Assembly: GCA_017515635.1 (NCBI GenBank) | Contig: JAFWFO010000052.1 | Location: forward strand, 1 to 64,000 | Source: Selenomonadaceae bacterium | GTDB lineage: Bacteria; Bacillota; Negativicutes; Selenomonadales; Selenomonadaceae | Length of the DNA: 64,000 nucleotides | Reading direction: 5' to 3' | Shown: piece by piece, positions 1 through 8,103 of the stretch | Layout: each line of letters starts with the position of its first letter | How positions within the stretch are numbered: the first letter of the stretch is position 1 | The notes under the pieces: model-generated | Seen by the model: the letters and a program-made list of their open reading frames with translations, nothing else | What the model was told of the DNA's origin: nothing | The model's database searches: none | Position numbers and translations under genes: made by a program

Positions 1-56
1 AGAGCGTATCCTTGGTAAGGATAAGGTCACCGGTTCAATCCCGGTCATCAGCTCCA
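1..56 (+). tRNA. tRNA-Thr (GGT), 5' end outside window
   Basis: The window opens inside a tRNA. The anticodon arm closes a 7-base loop TTGGTAA with anticodon GGT at 13-15. The T arm (GTTCAATC loop), the 3' acceptor strand CATCAGC, the discriminator T and an encoded CCA at 54-56 follow. The 5' acceptor strand and D arm lie upstream. It is directly followed by tRNA-Met with no spacer, so the two are probably processed from one transcript. Confidence 0.9.
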
Positions 57-133
57 GGCGGCATAGCTCAGTTGGCTAGAGCAAGCGGTTCATACCCGCT
101 GTGTCCGCGGTTCAAATCCGTGTGCCGCCACCA
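57..133 (+). tRNA. tRNA-Met (CAT)
   Basis: A complete 77-nt cloverleaf. The acceptor strands GGCGGCA and TGCCGCC pair perfectly. The anticodon CAT is at 91-93 and the 3' CCA at 131-133 is encoded. The 5' sequence is that of an elongator rather than an initiator tRNA. A CAT tRNA modified to read AUA (Ile) cannot be fully excluded from sequence. Confidence 0.95.
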
Positions 134-146
134 CTTGAGATCAATG

Positions 147-170
147 CCCCGCTAAGGGGTTTTGTTTTGT
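147..170 (+). terminator. weak intrinsic terminator after the tRNAs
   Basis: A short CCCC-GCTAA-GGGG hairpin is followed by TTTTGTTTTG. The stem is only 4 bp, so termination may be partial and the tRNAs may read into rpmG-secE-nusG. Confidence 0.4.
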
Positions 171-204
171 TAATGCATAAAAATTTTCTACGGAGGCTTC
201 AGTC

Positions 205-354
205 ATGAGGACGAACATTACACTGTCCTGCACGGAATGCAAACACCGCAACTACAGGACGAACAAAAACAAAAAGAATACTCCCGACCGCATCGAGCTG
301 AAAAAATATTGCAGTTTCTGCAAGAAACACACCCCTCACAAAGAGACGAAATAA
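205..354 (+). CDS. rpmG: 50S ribosomal protein L33
   Basis: A 49-residue protein with ATG at 205, preceded by CGGAGG 9 nt upstream. It starts [12 protein letters not shown] and carries the two CxxC zinc pairs of the Cys-type L33 (C-T-E-C and C-S-F-C). L33 is a small protein of the large ribosomal subunit near the E site. The order rpmG-secE-nusG is the normal bacterial one and supports the call. Confidence 0.96.
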   Translation: MRTNITLSCTECKHRNYRTNKNKKNTPDRIELKKYCSFCKKHTPHKETK

Positions 355-366
355 TTCGCGGGGAGT

Positions 367-579
367 GTGAAAGATTTGTCGGAGAAACAGGACGAAAAAA
401 AGGGCATTATCCAATTCATCAAAGAGGTGCGCACGGAGCTTAACAAAGTTTCGTGGCCGACAAAAAAAGAACTCGTGTCTTATACGGGCGTCGTCGGTTT
501 GGCGGTCGTGATTGTCTGTGCGCTGATTTGGGTTTGCGATACGGCTTTTGCAAAGCTGTTCCGTATCCTCTTGAGCTGA
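367..579 (+). CDS. secE: preprotein translocase subunit SecE
   Basis: About 70 residues. A charged N-terminus is followed by the family motif EVRTELNKVSWPTKKE and one transmembrane segment (about residues 42-62). SecE clamps SecY in the membrane channel for Sec export. GTG at 367 directly abuts the GGGGAG ribosome site, so the TTG at 376, about 10 nt downstream of that site, may be the real start. It lies between rpmG and nusG as in most bacteria. Confidence 0.95.
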   Translation: MKDLSEKQDEKKGIIQFIKEVRTELNKVSWPTKKELVSYTGVVGLAVVIVCALIWVCDTAFAKLFRILLS

Positions 580-592
580 AAGGAAATTTGTC

Positions 593-1141
593 ATGGATCA
601 AAAGAAAGCAGTCTCTGAACGTCACGAAGGCCGCGCCTGGTACGTCGTGCATACTTATTCGGGTTACGAAAAAAAAGTTAAGGCGACTTTGGACAGCAAA
701 ATTGCCGCGCAGGGACTCGGAGATGTGATTTTTGATGTCGTGGTGCCCATGCGTAAAGAATCCGAATTCAAAGACGGTAAGCGGCGCGTCGTCGATAAAA
801 AAGTTTTCCCCGGCTATGTCTTGGTCGATATGATTGTCGACAACAATTCCTGGTTCGTCGTGCGCAACACTCAAGGCGTCACGGGTTTTGTCGGTTCAGA
901 AAAAGATCCGATTCCTCTCAGCGACGAAGAGGCGCAACGCATTTTGACGGAGCTGGTCGACGGGCGCGCCACCGACAATACTTTGGGCTTCAGCATAAAC
1001 GACAACGTGCGGATTATCGACGGCATTTTTGAAAATCGGCTCGCGGTCGTCAAAGGTATTGACGCGGAAAAACAACGGCTCAAAGTTTTGGTTGAAGACA
1101 TGCCCGTTGATTTGGATGTCAGTCAGGTCGAAAAGATTTAA
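593..1141 (+). CDS. nusG: transcription termination/antitermination protein NusG
   Basis: A 182-residue protein with the NGN domain (RAWYVVHTYSGYEKKVKATL near the N-terminus, then the VFPGYVLVDM strand) and a C-terminal KOW domain beginning around residue 127 (INDNVRIIDGIFENR). NusG binds RNA polymerase and couples it to Rho or to the ribosome. ATG at 593 has an AAAGGAA site upstream and lies 13 bp after secE. Confidence 0.97.
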   Translation: MDQKKAVSERHEGRAWYVVHTYSGYEKKVKATLDSKIAAQGLGDVIFDVVVPMRKESEFKDGKRRVVDKKVFPGYVLVDMIVDNNSWFVVRNTQGVTGFVGSEKDPIPLSDEEAQRILTELVDGRATDNTLGFSINDNVRIIDGIFENRLAVVKGIDAEKQRLKVLVEDMPVDLDVSQVEKI

Positions 1142-1216
1142 GTAATGCAAAATCGGCGGCTTGAAATTTTCGGTCGCGTAAAAATTTTTTAATCGACACC
1201 GAAAGGAGGTGTTCTC

Positions 1217-1642
1217 ATGGCAAAGAAAGTTACCAAGGTCGTTAAGTTGCAGGTTCCGGCAGGTAAAGCCACTCCCGCTCCGCCCGTAGGTCCCGCACTC
1301 GGTCAGGCAGGCGTCAATATTATGGCGTTCGTCAAAGAGTTCAACGACCGCACGGCTTCTCAGGCGGGTTTGATTATTCCTGTCGAAATTTCTGTTTACG
1401 AAGACCGTTCGTTCACGTTCATCACCAAAACGCCCCCTGCGGCTATTCTGCTCAAAAAAGCGGCGGGCATCGAAAAAGCTTCGGGCGAACCGAACAAAAA
1501 CAAGGTTGCCAAACTGCCCCGCGCCAAAGCTCGCGAAATCGCCGAATTGAAGATGAAAGATCTTAACGCGTCGGACGTCGAAGCGGCAACGCGCATGATT
1601 GAAGGCACGGCGCGCAGCATGGGCATTGAAATTGTCGCTTAA
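1217..1642 (+). CDS. rplK: 50S ribosomal protein L11
   Basis: A 141-residue L11 that binds the GTPase-associated centre of 23S rRNA. Typical features are [21 protein letters not shown] at the N-terminus and the [15 protein letters not shown] segment. ATG at 1217 follows a GAAAGGAGGTG site. Normal length for the family. First gene of the L11-L1-L10-L7/L12 group here. Confidence 0.98.
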   Translation: MAKKVTKVVKLQVPAGKATPAPPVGPALGQAGVNIMAFVKEFNDRTASQAGLIIPVEISVYEDRSFTFITKTPPAAILLKKAAGIEKASGEPNKNKVAKLPRAKAREIAELKMKDLNASDVEAATRMIEGTARSMGIEIVA

Positions 1643-1701
1643 GTTTTAAGCTAAACAACGCGGGAGATTTTATCGCTTGTACCGCGAGGAGGAAAATTTT
1701 A

Positions 1702-2382
1702 ATGGCAAAGCAAAGCAAACGTTTCCGCGAAGCTCTGGCACTTGTCGAAGACGGAAAATTTTATTCCGCCGACGAAGCTGTTGAGCTCGTGAAGAAAACC
1801 GCCACGGCGAAATTCGACGAAACAATCGAAATGCATGTTCGCTTGGGCGTTGACCCGAAATATGCCGACCAACAAGTTCGCGGCGCGATTGTCCTGCCGC
1901 ACGGTATCGGCAAAACCAAAAGAGTTTTGGCTTTCGTGACCGGCGAAAAAGCTGCCGAAGCTGAAGCGGCGGGCGCAGATTATGTCGGCTCGGACGATTT
2001 GGTTGCAAAGATTCAAGGCGGCTGGTTTGAATTCGACGTTGCAGTCGCTACGCCCGACATGATGAAAATTATCGGTCGTCTCGGTAAACTTCTCGGTCCT
2101 CGTGGCTTGATGCCTAACCCGAAACTCGGCACCGTCACCATGGATATTGCCAAAGCTATCGGCGAACAAAAAGCCGGTAAAGTTGAGTACCGCACCGACA
2201 AGCAGGGTAACATTCACTGCCCGATCGGCAAAAAATCTTTCGAGGTCGAAAAACTTCGCGAAAACTATCAGACGTTGCTTGATACGCTGATTCGCGTGAA
2301 ACCGGCAGCGGCGAAGGGTCAATACATCCGCTCAATCAATTTGGCGGCGACAATGGGTCCCGGCGTCCCGATTCAAATCTAA
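1702..2382 (+). CDS. rplA: 50S ribosomal protein L1
   Basis: A 226-residue L1 that forms the L1 stalk and is the usual translational repressor of the L11-L1 pair. It contains the signature [17 protein letters not shown] and the C-terminal [20 protein letters not shown] at 1702 is preceded by GCGAGGAGG. The stop is directly followed by a short heptad array and then the L10 leader. Confidence 0.98.
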   Translation: MAKQSKRFREALALVEDGKFYSADEAVELVKKTATAKFDETIEMHVRLGVDPKYADQQVRGAIVLPHGIGKTKRVLAFVTGEKAAEAEAAGADYVGSDDLVAKIQGGWFEFDVAVATPDMMKIIGRLGKLLGPRGLMPNPKLGTVTMDIAKAIGEQKAGKVEYRTDKQGNIHCPIGKKSFEVEKLRENYQTLLDTLIRVKPAAAKGQYIRSINLAATMGPGVPIQI

Positions 2383-2412
2383 GCTTTCAGCTTTTAGCTT
2401 TAAGCTTTTAGG
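2383..2412 (+). repeat. heptad array, one arm only (AGCTTTA type)
   Basis: Directly after the rplA stop come four degenerate 7-bp units of the AGCTTTA family (CTTTCAG, CTTTTAG, CTTTAAG, CTTTTAG). The facing arm seen in other copies is missing. The array lies between rplA and the L10 leader. Confidence 0.75.
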
Positions 2413-2433
2413 AAGAACGTTTCCGCAAAATAT

Positions 2434-2551
2434 TCAAGACCACAGACGGCAAGTTCGGCACGCCGATTAAAGTGCTTGCTCAGGTCGAAAGAAACTTTGA
2501 CGTTAAAATTTCCTTCGGTCTGTGTGGTCGAGGGATTTTTTCATTACGCTC
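2434..2551 (+). promoter_or_regulatory. L10 ribosomal protein leader
   Basis: The rplA-rplJ gap contains GACCACAGAC (2438-2447) and a complementary arm GTCTGTGTGGTC (2518-2529) with a 2-nt bulge. The second arm runs into GAGGGATTTTTT. This matches the position and architecture of the L10 leader, where the L10(L12)4 complex binds to limit rplJL expression. The T run after the closing arm suggests attenuation as part of the control. The match to the Rfam model is from memory. Confidence 0.75.
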
Positions 2552-2568
2552 AGGGAGGTGAAATTTTA

Positions 2569-3126
2569 ATGGCAGTTACAAGCAAGGTGACGCCCAAGAA
2601 AGAAGCCGTCGTTGCCGAAATCAAAGGCTGGCTCACAAATTCAAAAGGCGTCGTTTTGACAAGCTACAATGCTCTTAACGTGGCAACCGATACGCAACTG
2701 CGTCGCGAACTGCGTGCGGCGGGCGTTCAATACAAAGTCGTCAAAAACACCATGCTCCGTATTGCGGCAAAGCAGGCGGGCATCGAAGGTCTTGACGCAC
2801 ATCTCGAAGGCACAACCGCTATGGCTTTTTCGACGGAGGACGCTGTTGCTCCCGCGAAAGTTATTTGCGACTTTATGAAGAAAAACAAGCTCGAAGACAA
2901 AGGCATTCTGACGATTAAAGTCGGTATGGTCGAGGGCAAAGTTATCGACACCAAAGGCGTCAAAGCTCTGGCGAATTTGCCGAGCCGCGAAGAACTCGTC
3001 GCCAAACTCCTTGGCAGCATGAACGCTCCGATTGCAAACTGCGTGGGCGTCCTGTCGGCGGTCATTCGCAATTTCGTCGGCGTTGTCGATGCGATTCGCG
3101 AAAAGAAAGAAAAAGAAGCGGCTTAA
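2569..3126 (+). CDS. rplJ: 50S ribosomal protein L10
   Basis: A 185-residue L10, the stalk base that carries L7/L12 dimers. ATG at 2569 follows a CAGGGAGGTG site; an in-frame start further upstream would run through the leader hairpin and is rejected. Typical segments are KGVVLTSYNALNV, YKVVKNTMLRIAA and the C-terminal helix VVDAIREKKEKEAA that binds L7/L12. Confidence 0.97.
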   Translation: MAVTSKVTPKKEAVVAEIKGWLTNSKGVVLTSYNALNVATDTQLRRELRAAGVQYKVVKNTMLRIAAKQAGIEGLDAHLEGTTAMAFSTEDAVAPAKVICDFMKKNKLEDKGILTIKVGMVEGKVIDTKGVKALANLPSREELVAKLLGSMNAPIANCVGVLSAVIRNFVGVVDAIREKKEKEAA

Positions 3127-3168
3127 TTCTTGCCGCATGAATTTTGAAATTTTGGAGGTTACAATACA

Positions 3169-3540
3169 ATGACTAAAGAAGAAATTATGCAAGCTATTGA
3201 AAGCATGACGGTTCTCGAACTGAGCGAACTCGTCAAAGCGATGGAAGAAAAATTCGGCGTCAGCGCGGCGGCTCCGGTTGCTGTTGCGGCGGCGGCTCCT
3301 GCGGCGGCTGCGGCTGAAGAAGAAGAAAAAACCGAATTCGACGTTGTCCTTGCCAATGTCGGCGCGGAAAAAATCAAAGTCATCAAAGCTGTCCGCGAAG
3401 CTACCGGTCTCGGCCTTAAAGAAGCGAAAGCTCTTGTTGACGGCGCACCCGCTCCCGTTAAAGAAAAAATCTCCAAAGCTGACGCTGAAGCTCTCAAAGC
3501 CAAACTTGAAGAAGTCGGCGCGACTGTCGAAATTAAGTAA
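3169..3540 (+). CDS. rplL: 50S ribosomal protein L7/L12
   Basis: A 123-residue stalk protein. The N-terminal dimerisation domain (about 1-33) is followed by an Ala/Glu-rich hinge (about 36-55) and the C-terminal factor-binding domain with [23 protein letters not shown] at 3169 is 9 nt after TTGGAGG. In nearly all bacteria rpoB and rpoC follow; here a terminator and a DUF362 gene follow instead. Confidence 0.98.
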   Translation: MTKEEIMQAIESMTVLELSELVKAMEEKFGVSAAAPVAVAAAAPAAAAAEEEEKTEFDVVLANVGAEKIKVIKAVREATGLGLKEAKALVDGAPAPVKEKISKADAEALKAKLEEVGATVEIK

Positions 3541-3569
3541 TCAAATCGAACTTGAAACTGAAACCTGCG

Positions 3570-3632
3570 GCAACGTGACGTTGCATCCAGTTGGTGTAAT
3601 CCGCAACGTTATCGAAATTTTGTCGCCGCGTT
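3570..3632 (+). repeat. palindrome-headed element, copy 1
   Basis: The sequence begins with the 15-bp odd palindrome GCAACGTGACGTTGC (3570-3584), continues ATCCAGTTGGT and ends near TTTTGTCGCCG. The same head and tail occur at 29292-29353 (other strand) and 56613-56683. No clear flanking direct repeat is visible at this copy, which may be older. Confidence 0.7.
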
Positions 3633-3664
3633 CAAACATGCAAGCGTATGGAAATTTCTATAAA

Positions 3665-3699
3665 CCCTCGTTCAAAATTTTGGACGGGGGATTTTTTCG
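3665..3699 (+). terminator. intrinsic terminator after rplL
   Basis: CCCTCGTTC pairs with GGACGGGGG (one to two G-U pairs) around an AAAATTTT loop and is followed by ATTTTTTCG. It closes the rplK-rplL transcription unit at the place where rpoB would normally begin. Confidence 0.85.
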
Positions 3700-3712
3700 T
3701 TGCGAAAAATTC

Positions 3713-3742
3713 TTGACTTAAGTTGACTCAAAGGAATATTAT
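3713..3742 (+). promoter_or_regulatory. promoter for the DUF362 gene
   Basis: TTGACT at 3713-3718 and TATTAT at 3737-3742 with an 18-nt spacer. A second TTGACT at 3723 is too close to the -10 to be used. The start would fall about 50 nt upstream of the gene. Confidence 0.65.
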
Positions 3743-3797
3743 CTGTTAAACAAATCCCCTGCGCGGGGATAATTTCTGAACGAGGAGGAATTTTCTT

Positions 3798-4736
3798 ATG
3801 GCTAAACAAGCTCCCGTCGTCGGCTCGAAAAATGTTACGGGCGAAAATTATTCGGGCTCGGCGGCAAAAGTTTACTTCACGAAAAAAATCGATGCTGAAC
3901 ATTTAATCAAGCTTTACAAGATGATCAACGAAAACATTTACGGCAAAGTCGGAATCAAGCTCCACACCGGCGAAAAACACGGCCCCAACATTTTGCCGCG
4001 TGACATGGTGCAGGCGTTCCAAGCGCAAGTTCCCAACTCCGCTATCGTCGAATGCAACACGCTTTATCCCGGCGACCGCTTCAATGACGAAGGTCACCGC
4101 GACACGCTCAAAGTCAACGGCTGGACTTTCTGCCCCGTCGACATCATGGACGAAGGCGACAAGACCGTCAATTTCCCCGTGAAAAACGGCTTCCACCTCA
4201 AGGAAGTTGCCATGGGCGCACATCTCGCCGACTATGATTCGCTGATTGTTTTGACGCACTACAAAGGACACGCAATGGGCGGCTTCGGCGGCTCAATGAA
4301 AAATATCGCGATCGGTTGTGCAAGCGGTCATCTCGGCAAAGCGCAAGTTCACGGCGTCGACCCGAACAACGTCCCCGCGAATTATCTTGAATGGCCGATG
4401 AAAGAATATTTCATGGAATTGATGGTAGACAGCGCGAAAGCGACTTGCGACCATTTCGGCAAACATATCGTTTTCTTGAACGTCATGCGCAGAATCAGCG
4501 TTTCTTGCGACTGCGAAGGTGTTGCCGCCGCCGAACCGACAATGGCGGACATCGGCATTGCAGTTTCCACGGACATTCTTGCCGTCGACCAAGCTTGTTG
4601 CGACATGATTTACGCCGCGACCGACAGCCACGACATGAAAGAACGCATCGAAACTCGTCACGGTCTGCGCCAACTTTCGGCAATGGCTGAAAAAGGCATG
4701 GGCAATCCGCAATACGAATTGATTGAAGTCGAATAA
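3798..4736 (+). CDS. DUF362 domain-containing protein
   Basis: A 312-residue protein that fits the DUF362 family across its length (VGIKLHTGEKH near residue 50, VLTHYKGHAMGGFGGSMKN near residue 153). DUF362 proteins are often linked to iron-sulfur proteins, but no ferredoxin CxxCxxC motif is visible; the only clustered cysteines are S-C-D-C and A-C-C. Function unknown. It has its own promoter and terminator and sits between rplL and tRNA-Ala. ATG at 3798 follows CGAGGAGG. Confidence 0.85.
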   Translation: MAKQAPVVGSKNVTGENYSGSAAKVYFTKKIDAEHLIKLYKMINENIYGKVGIKLHTGEKHGPNILPRDMVQAFQAQVPNSAIVECNTLYPGDRFNDEGHRDTLKVNGWTFCPVDIMDEGDKTVNFPVKNGFHLKEVAMGAHLADYDSLIVLTHYKGHAMGGFGGSMKNIAIGCASGHLGKAQVHGVDPNNVPANYLEWPMKEYFMELMVDSAKATCDHFGKHIVFLNVMRRISVSCDCEGVAAAEPTMADIGIAVSTDILAVDQACCDMIYAATDSHDMKERIETRHGLRQLSAMAEKGMGNPQYELIEVE

Positions 4737-4756
4737 ACTTTGTCGCGAAAACTTTT

Positions 4757-4795
4757 TTGCGTCGCTCGGAGCTATCTGAACGGCGCAATTTTTTT
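4757..4795 (+). terminator. intrinsic terminator after the DUF362 gene
   Basis: TTGCGTCG (4757-4764) pairs with CGGCGCAA (4781-4788) with one G-U pair and is followed at once by seven T. It ends just before the tRNA-Ala promoter. Confidence 0.75.
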
Positions 4796-4796
4796 C

Positions 4797-4825
4797 TTGA
4801 CAATGCAAGCCGCAACGTTTATAAT
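4797..4825 (+). promoter_or_regulatory. consensus promoter of tRNA-Ala
   Basis: A perfect TTGACA (4797-4802), 17-nt spacer and perfect TATAAT (4820-4825). The predicted start lies about 4 nt before the mature 5' end of tRNA-Ala. The strength fits a stable RNA gene. Confidence 0.92.
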
Positions 4826-4835
4826 CGCACGCGTT

Positions 4836-4911
4836 GGGGGCGTAGCTCAGCTGGGAGAGCGTTTGACTGGCAGTCAAGAGGTCAGGGGTTCGATCCCCCT
4901 CGTCTCCACCA
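4836..4911 (+). tRNA. tRNA-Ala (GGC)
   Basis: A 76-nt cloverleaf. The acceptor GGGGGCG pairs with CGTCTCC with two G-U pairs. The D stem is GCTC/GAGC, the anticodon GGC is at 4869-4871, the T loop is TTCGATC and the CCA at 4909-4911 is encoded. It reads GCC codons. Single gene with its own promoter and terminator. Confidence 0.96.
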
Positions 4912-4925
4912 AAAATTGAAAAATC

Positions 4926-4949
4926 TCGGTTAAGCCGGTTTTTTTTTTT
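4926..4949 (+). terminator. terminator after tRNA-Ala
   Basis: A short TCGG-TTAAG-CCGG hairpin preceded by an A-rich stretch and followed by an 11-T run. The stem is weak but the T run is strong and the placement fits. Confidence 0.55.
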
Positions 4950-5053
4950 GCGACAAAGCCCGCGCATGTTGTCAAAGTCACAAAAATTTTCGGCGCGCTT
5001 GCCATTTTATTCGCCGTATGTTAGGCTTTTGAAAAATTTATGGAGTGATTAAC

Positions 5054-6346
5054 TTGTCAAATTATATTGGAGCTGAAAAAATTTTGGCGAAGAAACGCGA
5101 ATATATTATGCCGTGTCTCGGACATTTTTATGCCGACCCGCCGCAATTCGTGCGCGGTGAAATGCAATATCTTTTCGACACGACGGGCAAAAAATATCTC
5201 GACTGCTACGCGGGTGTTTCGGTCATCAACTGCGGGCATTGCAACCCGTTTATCACCGAACGCATGATTGAGCAGATTAAAACGCTTCAACACGTGTGCA
5301 ACATTTACCTGACAGAGAATTTTGTCAACCTTGCCGAACGTCTTGCGGAAGTTGCGCCGGACGATTTGCAAAAAACTTTCTTCTGCTCCACCGGCACCGA
5401 GGCGAACGAAGGTTCCCTGTTGCTCGCGTCGATTTACACCAAAAGTTCCGAGTTTATAGCGTTGCAAAGCGGCTTGCACGGGCGCACGAAATTGACTATG
5501 AGCTTGACGGGTATCGGCATGTGGCGAACGGATCCGAATCCCGTCGGCGGAATAAATTTCGCGCCGAATCCGTACTGCTATCGTTGCCCGATGGGGAAAA
5601 ATCCCGAAACGTGCGATCTTGCCTGCGCGGACAAAATCGAAACGATTATCCAAAGCGCAACTTCGGGACGCCCCGCCGCGTTGATTGCCGAACCGATTCA
5701 AGGTAATGCTGGTATCGTTGTCCCGCCGAAAAATTATTTCAAACGCGTCAAAGAAATTCTTGCCAAATACGGCGCGTTGCTGATTGTCGACGAAGTTCAA
5801 ACCGGCTTTGCTCGCACGGGTAAAATGTTCGCGATTGAAAATTTCGACGTGACGCCCGACATTATGAGCGTCGCCAAAGCTCTCGGCAACGGGCAACCGA
5901 TAAGCGCATTTATTTCCACGAAAAAAATTGCCGACACTTACACGCGTCCCGGCGCGTCGACTTTGGGCGGCAATCCCGTTTCGTCGACGGCGGGGCTTGC
6001 GGTACTCGACTTCATTGCCGAAAAAAATCTTATGTCGAACGCCAAAGCCCGCGGCGAACAGTTAAAACGCGGACTCTTAACGTTGCAGAAAAAATTCCCG
6101 ATAATTGGCGACGTGCGCGGTATCGGCTTGATGGTCGGCGCGGAATTCGTTCACGCAGACAAATCGCCCGCCTTCCGCGAACTCGACGAACTTTTGGAGG
6201 AGCTGAAGAATCGCGGCTTTATCGTCGGCAAAAACGGTGTCGGCAGAAATGTTTTGGCATTCCAACCGCCGCTTGTCATCACCGAAAAAGATATTGACGA
6301 CGTTTTGAACGCAATTGAACTTATCCTGACGGAAAAAAATTTCTAG
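5054..6346 (+). CDS. class III (PLP) aminotransferase
   Basis: A 430-residue fold-type I aminotransferase of the ornithine/GABA/AGXT2 group. The acetyl-ornithine-like DEVQTGFARTGK (Asp binds the PLP nitrogen) and SVAKALGNGQP with the Schiff-base lysine are present. A Cys-rich loop (CYRCPMGKNPETCDLAC, about residue 177) is like the one in alanine-glyoxylate type 2 and related enzymes. The amino donor cannot be told from sequence. TTG at 5054 is preferred over GTG at 5045, because the GGAG site at 5042-5045 would overlap the latter. Confidence 0.88.
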   Translation: MSNYIGAEKILAKKREYIMPCLGHFYADPPQFVRGEMQYLFDTTGKKYLDCYAGVSVINCGHCNPFITERMIEQIKTLQHVCNIYLTENFVNLAERLAEVAPDDLQKTFFCSTGTEANEGSLLLASIYTKSSEFIALQSGLHGRTKLTMSLTGIGMWRTDPNPVGGINFAPNPYCYRCPMGKNPETCDLACADKIETIIQSATSGRPAALIAEPIQGNAGIVVPPKNYFKRVKEILAKYGALLIVDEVQTGFARTGKMFAIENFDVTPDIMSVAKALGNGQPISAFISTKKIADTYTRPGASTLGGNPVSSTAGLAVLDFIAEKNLMSNAKARGEQLKRGLLTLQKKFPIIGDVRGIGLMVGAEFVHADKSPAFRELDELLEELKNRGFIVGKNGVGRNVLAFQPPLVITEKDIDDVLNAIELILTEKNF

Positions 6347-6361
6347 AGAGAAGGTAAATTT

Positions 6362-7012
6362 TTGGACGAAAATAAAGACAAACCGAAGTCATTCACCGAA
6401 CAAATTTCAAGCAGTTTCTTCAAGGGACTTTTGATTGTCGTGCCGCCCGCGATAACAATTTTTCTGGTGGTATGGCTGTTCGAGTTGACGGAACAAATTA
6501 TCAAAATGTATTTTCCCATGCGTTTTCCCGGGCTCGGTTTGCTGATTGTCCTCGCGGTAATTTGGATTGTCGGCGTGTTGAGCGGAAATTATTTCTCGAA
6601 AAAAATTCTCGGCTTTTTTGAGTCACTGCTGGGGAAAATTCCCGTCGTCAAAATTGTTTACAAATCGGTTAAGCAAGTTTCCAAAGCAATTTTCGAGTCC
6701 GATACCATGTTCAAAAGTGTCGTGCTCGTCCCGTACGACAAAACTTATGTGTTGGGCTTTTTGTTGCTGGTTACGCCCGAATCCGTGAAAGAAAAACTCG
6801 GCGACGAATATGTTTGCGTCTACATGCCGTTCAGCATGAACATGACATCGGGCATGAATTTTTTCATAAAGGAATCCGAACTGATTCATTTGGACATGTC
6901 GCAACCGGACGCGTTGCAATTCATTTTGACGGCGGGAGCCATTGCAATTCCGGGCGGAATTTCTCCGGCGGATTTGGAAAAACTTGCACAAAACGGAAAC
7001 ATCAAAAGCTGA
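6362..7012 (+). CDS. DUF502 family membrane protein
   Basis: A 216-residue protein with two transmembrane segments (about 22-42 and 60-80) and the family pattern (PPAITIFLVVWL, then a segment rich in G-I-P around residue 97). DUF502 proteins are widespread inner-membrane proteins without an agreed function. TTG at 6362 lies after GAGAAGG. It begins 16 bp after the aminotransferase stop and is followed closely by a DUF4405 gene and recO, so these are likely co-transcribed. Confidence 0.85.
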   Translation: MDENKDKPKSFTEQISSSFFKGLLIVVPPAITIFLVVWLFELTEQIIKMYFPMRFPGLGLLIVLAVIWIVGVLSGNYFSKKILGFFESLLGKIPVVKIVYKSVKQVSKAIFESDTMFKSVVLVPYDKTYVLGFLLLVTPESVKEKLGDEYVCVYMPFSMNMTSGMNFFIKESELIHLDMSQPDALQFILTAGAIAIPGGISPADLEKLAQNGNIKS

Positions 7013-7036
7013 AGTTTTTTGACGGGAGGCAGTTAC

Positions 7037-7270
7037 TTGAAGAAAAATTTTTGGCTTGACGTGATTTTGTTCGTGAGCGGAATAATTTGCATCGTCACGG
7101 GAATAATTTTGGATTTCCATTTGGTCGAAGGCGGGCGCGAAGTTCGCAGAGTTTATCGGCTCGTGCACACTTACAGCGGTTACGTTATGGCGGTCGGAAT
7201 TTTGATTCATTTGGCGTGGCATGTCGATTGGATTAAAAATGCAGCGCGAAAAATTTTTCGGAGAAATTAA
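7037..7270 (+). CDS. DUF4405 family small membrane protein
   Basis: A 77-residue protein with two transmembrane helices (about 7-26 and 45-62). Histidines in and next to the helices (LVHTYSG and HLAWHVDW) are arranged as in DUF4405/cytochrome b561-like proteins, so heme binding is possible but not shown. TTG at 7037 follows GGGAGG by 7 nt; an earlier in-frame codon at 7019 would precede the ribosome site. It is directly joined to recO (ATG at 7271). Confidence 0.75.
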   Translation: MKKNFWLDVILFVSGIICIVTGIILDFHLVEGGREVRRVYRLVHTYSGYVMAVGILIHLAWHVDWIKNAARKIFRRN

Positions 7271-8011
7271 ATGGAAACGTTCACCGTTGAGGCCATAGTT
7301 TTGAAGACGGACGATTTCGGCGACGCGAATCGGGTCGTCACGCTCTTTACAAAAGAATTCGGCAAGCTTGAAGTCAACGCTTACGGCTGTCGACGTTCGC
7401 GCAGTCCTCTTTCGGGCGTAACACAAATGTTCAATCACATTTCGGCGGAACTTTCACGCGGCGCGCAGGTTGATACACTTCGCGAAGCGGACGTTTTGCA
7501 TTTTTACGACGCCTTGACGAAAGACTTGGAGCGGCTTGCCTACGCGTCGTTGCTGTTTGAAATTGTTAATCGCATGACTTTGCCGCGACAAGTTGAGCCG
7601 GAAACTTTTGACTTGCTGAAAAAATCTTTGCCCGCGCTGAGTTCACGGACGCCGAAAATTATTGCGTTAATCGGTGCGTGTCAATTTTTGGAGACAAGCG
7701 GCGTGCAATTAAATTTCAGTCGTTGCGTTCATTGCGGCAAGGAAATTGTCGGCGACGCGGCGATTAGTTTGATTGACGGCGGGGCTGTCTGCAAAAAGTG
7801 CGTCGATTTCGTCACCGAATGCCGCCCGTATTCGGAAGGCTTGCGAAAAACTTTTGAGACAATGCTCGGATTCGATTGGCGCGACGACACGAAATTATTT
7901 TTCAACTCCAAACAGCTGAACGCGGCGGAAAATTTTTTTGTCGATTACGTTCACTCAATTTTGGGCAGCGGTCTTAAATCCGTGAAATTTATTCGCGAAT
8001 TTTTGTTGTGA
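7271..8011 (+). CDS. recO: DNA repair protein RecO
   Basis: A 246-residue RecO: N-terminal OB fold (about 1-80), then a helical domain with a zinc ribbon (C-V-H-C about residue 156 and C-K-K-C about residue 176). RecO works with RecR (and RecF) to load RecA on SSB-coated gaps. ATG at 7271 directly follows the previous stop. A terminator ends the unit at 8051. Confidence 0.95.
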   Translation: METFTVEAIVLKTDDFGDANRVVTLFTKEFGKLEVNAYGCRRSRSPLSGVTQMFNHISAELSRGAQVDTLREADVLHFYDALTKDLERLAYASLLFEIVNRMTLPRQVEPETFDLLKKSLPALSSRTPKIIALIGACQFLETSGVQLNFSRCVHCGKEIVGDAAISLIDGGAVCKKCVDFVTECRPYSEGLRKTFETMLGFDWRDDTKLFFNSKQLNAAENFFVDYVHSILGSGLKSVKFIREFLL

Positions 8012-8025
8012 AACAAATTGAGCGT

Positions 8026-8051
8026 TCCCGTTCAATACGGGATTTTTTTTT
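8026..8051 (+). terminator. intrinsic terminator after recO
   Basis: TCCCG-TTCAATA-CGGGA followed by nine T. Confidence 0.85.
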
Positions 8052-8062
8052 GCCGCGATAAC

Positions 8063-8071
8063 TGTTATAAT
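8063..8071 (+). promoter_or_regulatory. extended -10 promoter of the Fur-family gene
   Basis: TG-T-TATAAT, an extended -10 element. No good -35 box is seen at the expected distance, where the terminator T run lies. The start would be about 26 nt upstream of the ATG at 8104, so autoregulation by the product is possible. Confidence 0.6.
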
Positions 8072-8103
8072 CGGCGTGACATAAACTTTTGGAGGGACTT
8101 TCC

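Noticed and set aside
4293..4967. Long minus-strand frame over the DUF362 gene and tRNA-Ala
   Set aside because: It runs through a tRNA gene, a perfect promoter and a terminator and is a composition shadow of the plus-strand gene, as are most other long antisense frames in this GC-rich-third-position sequence.
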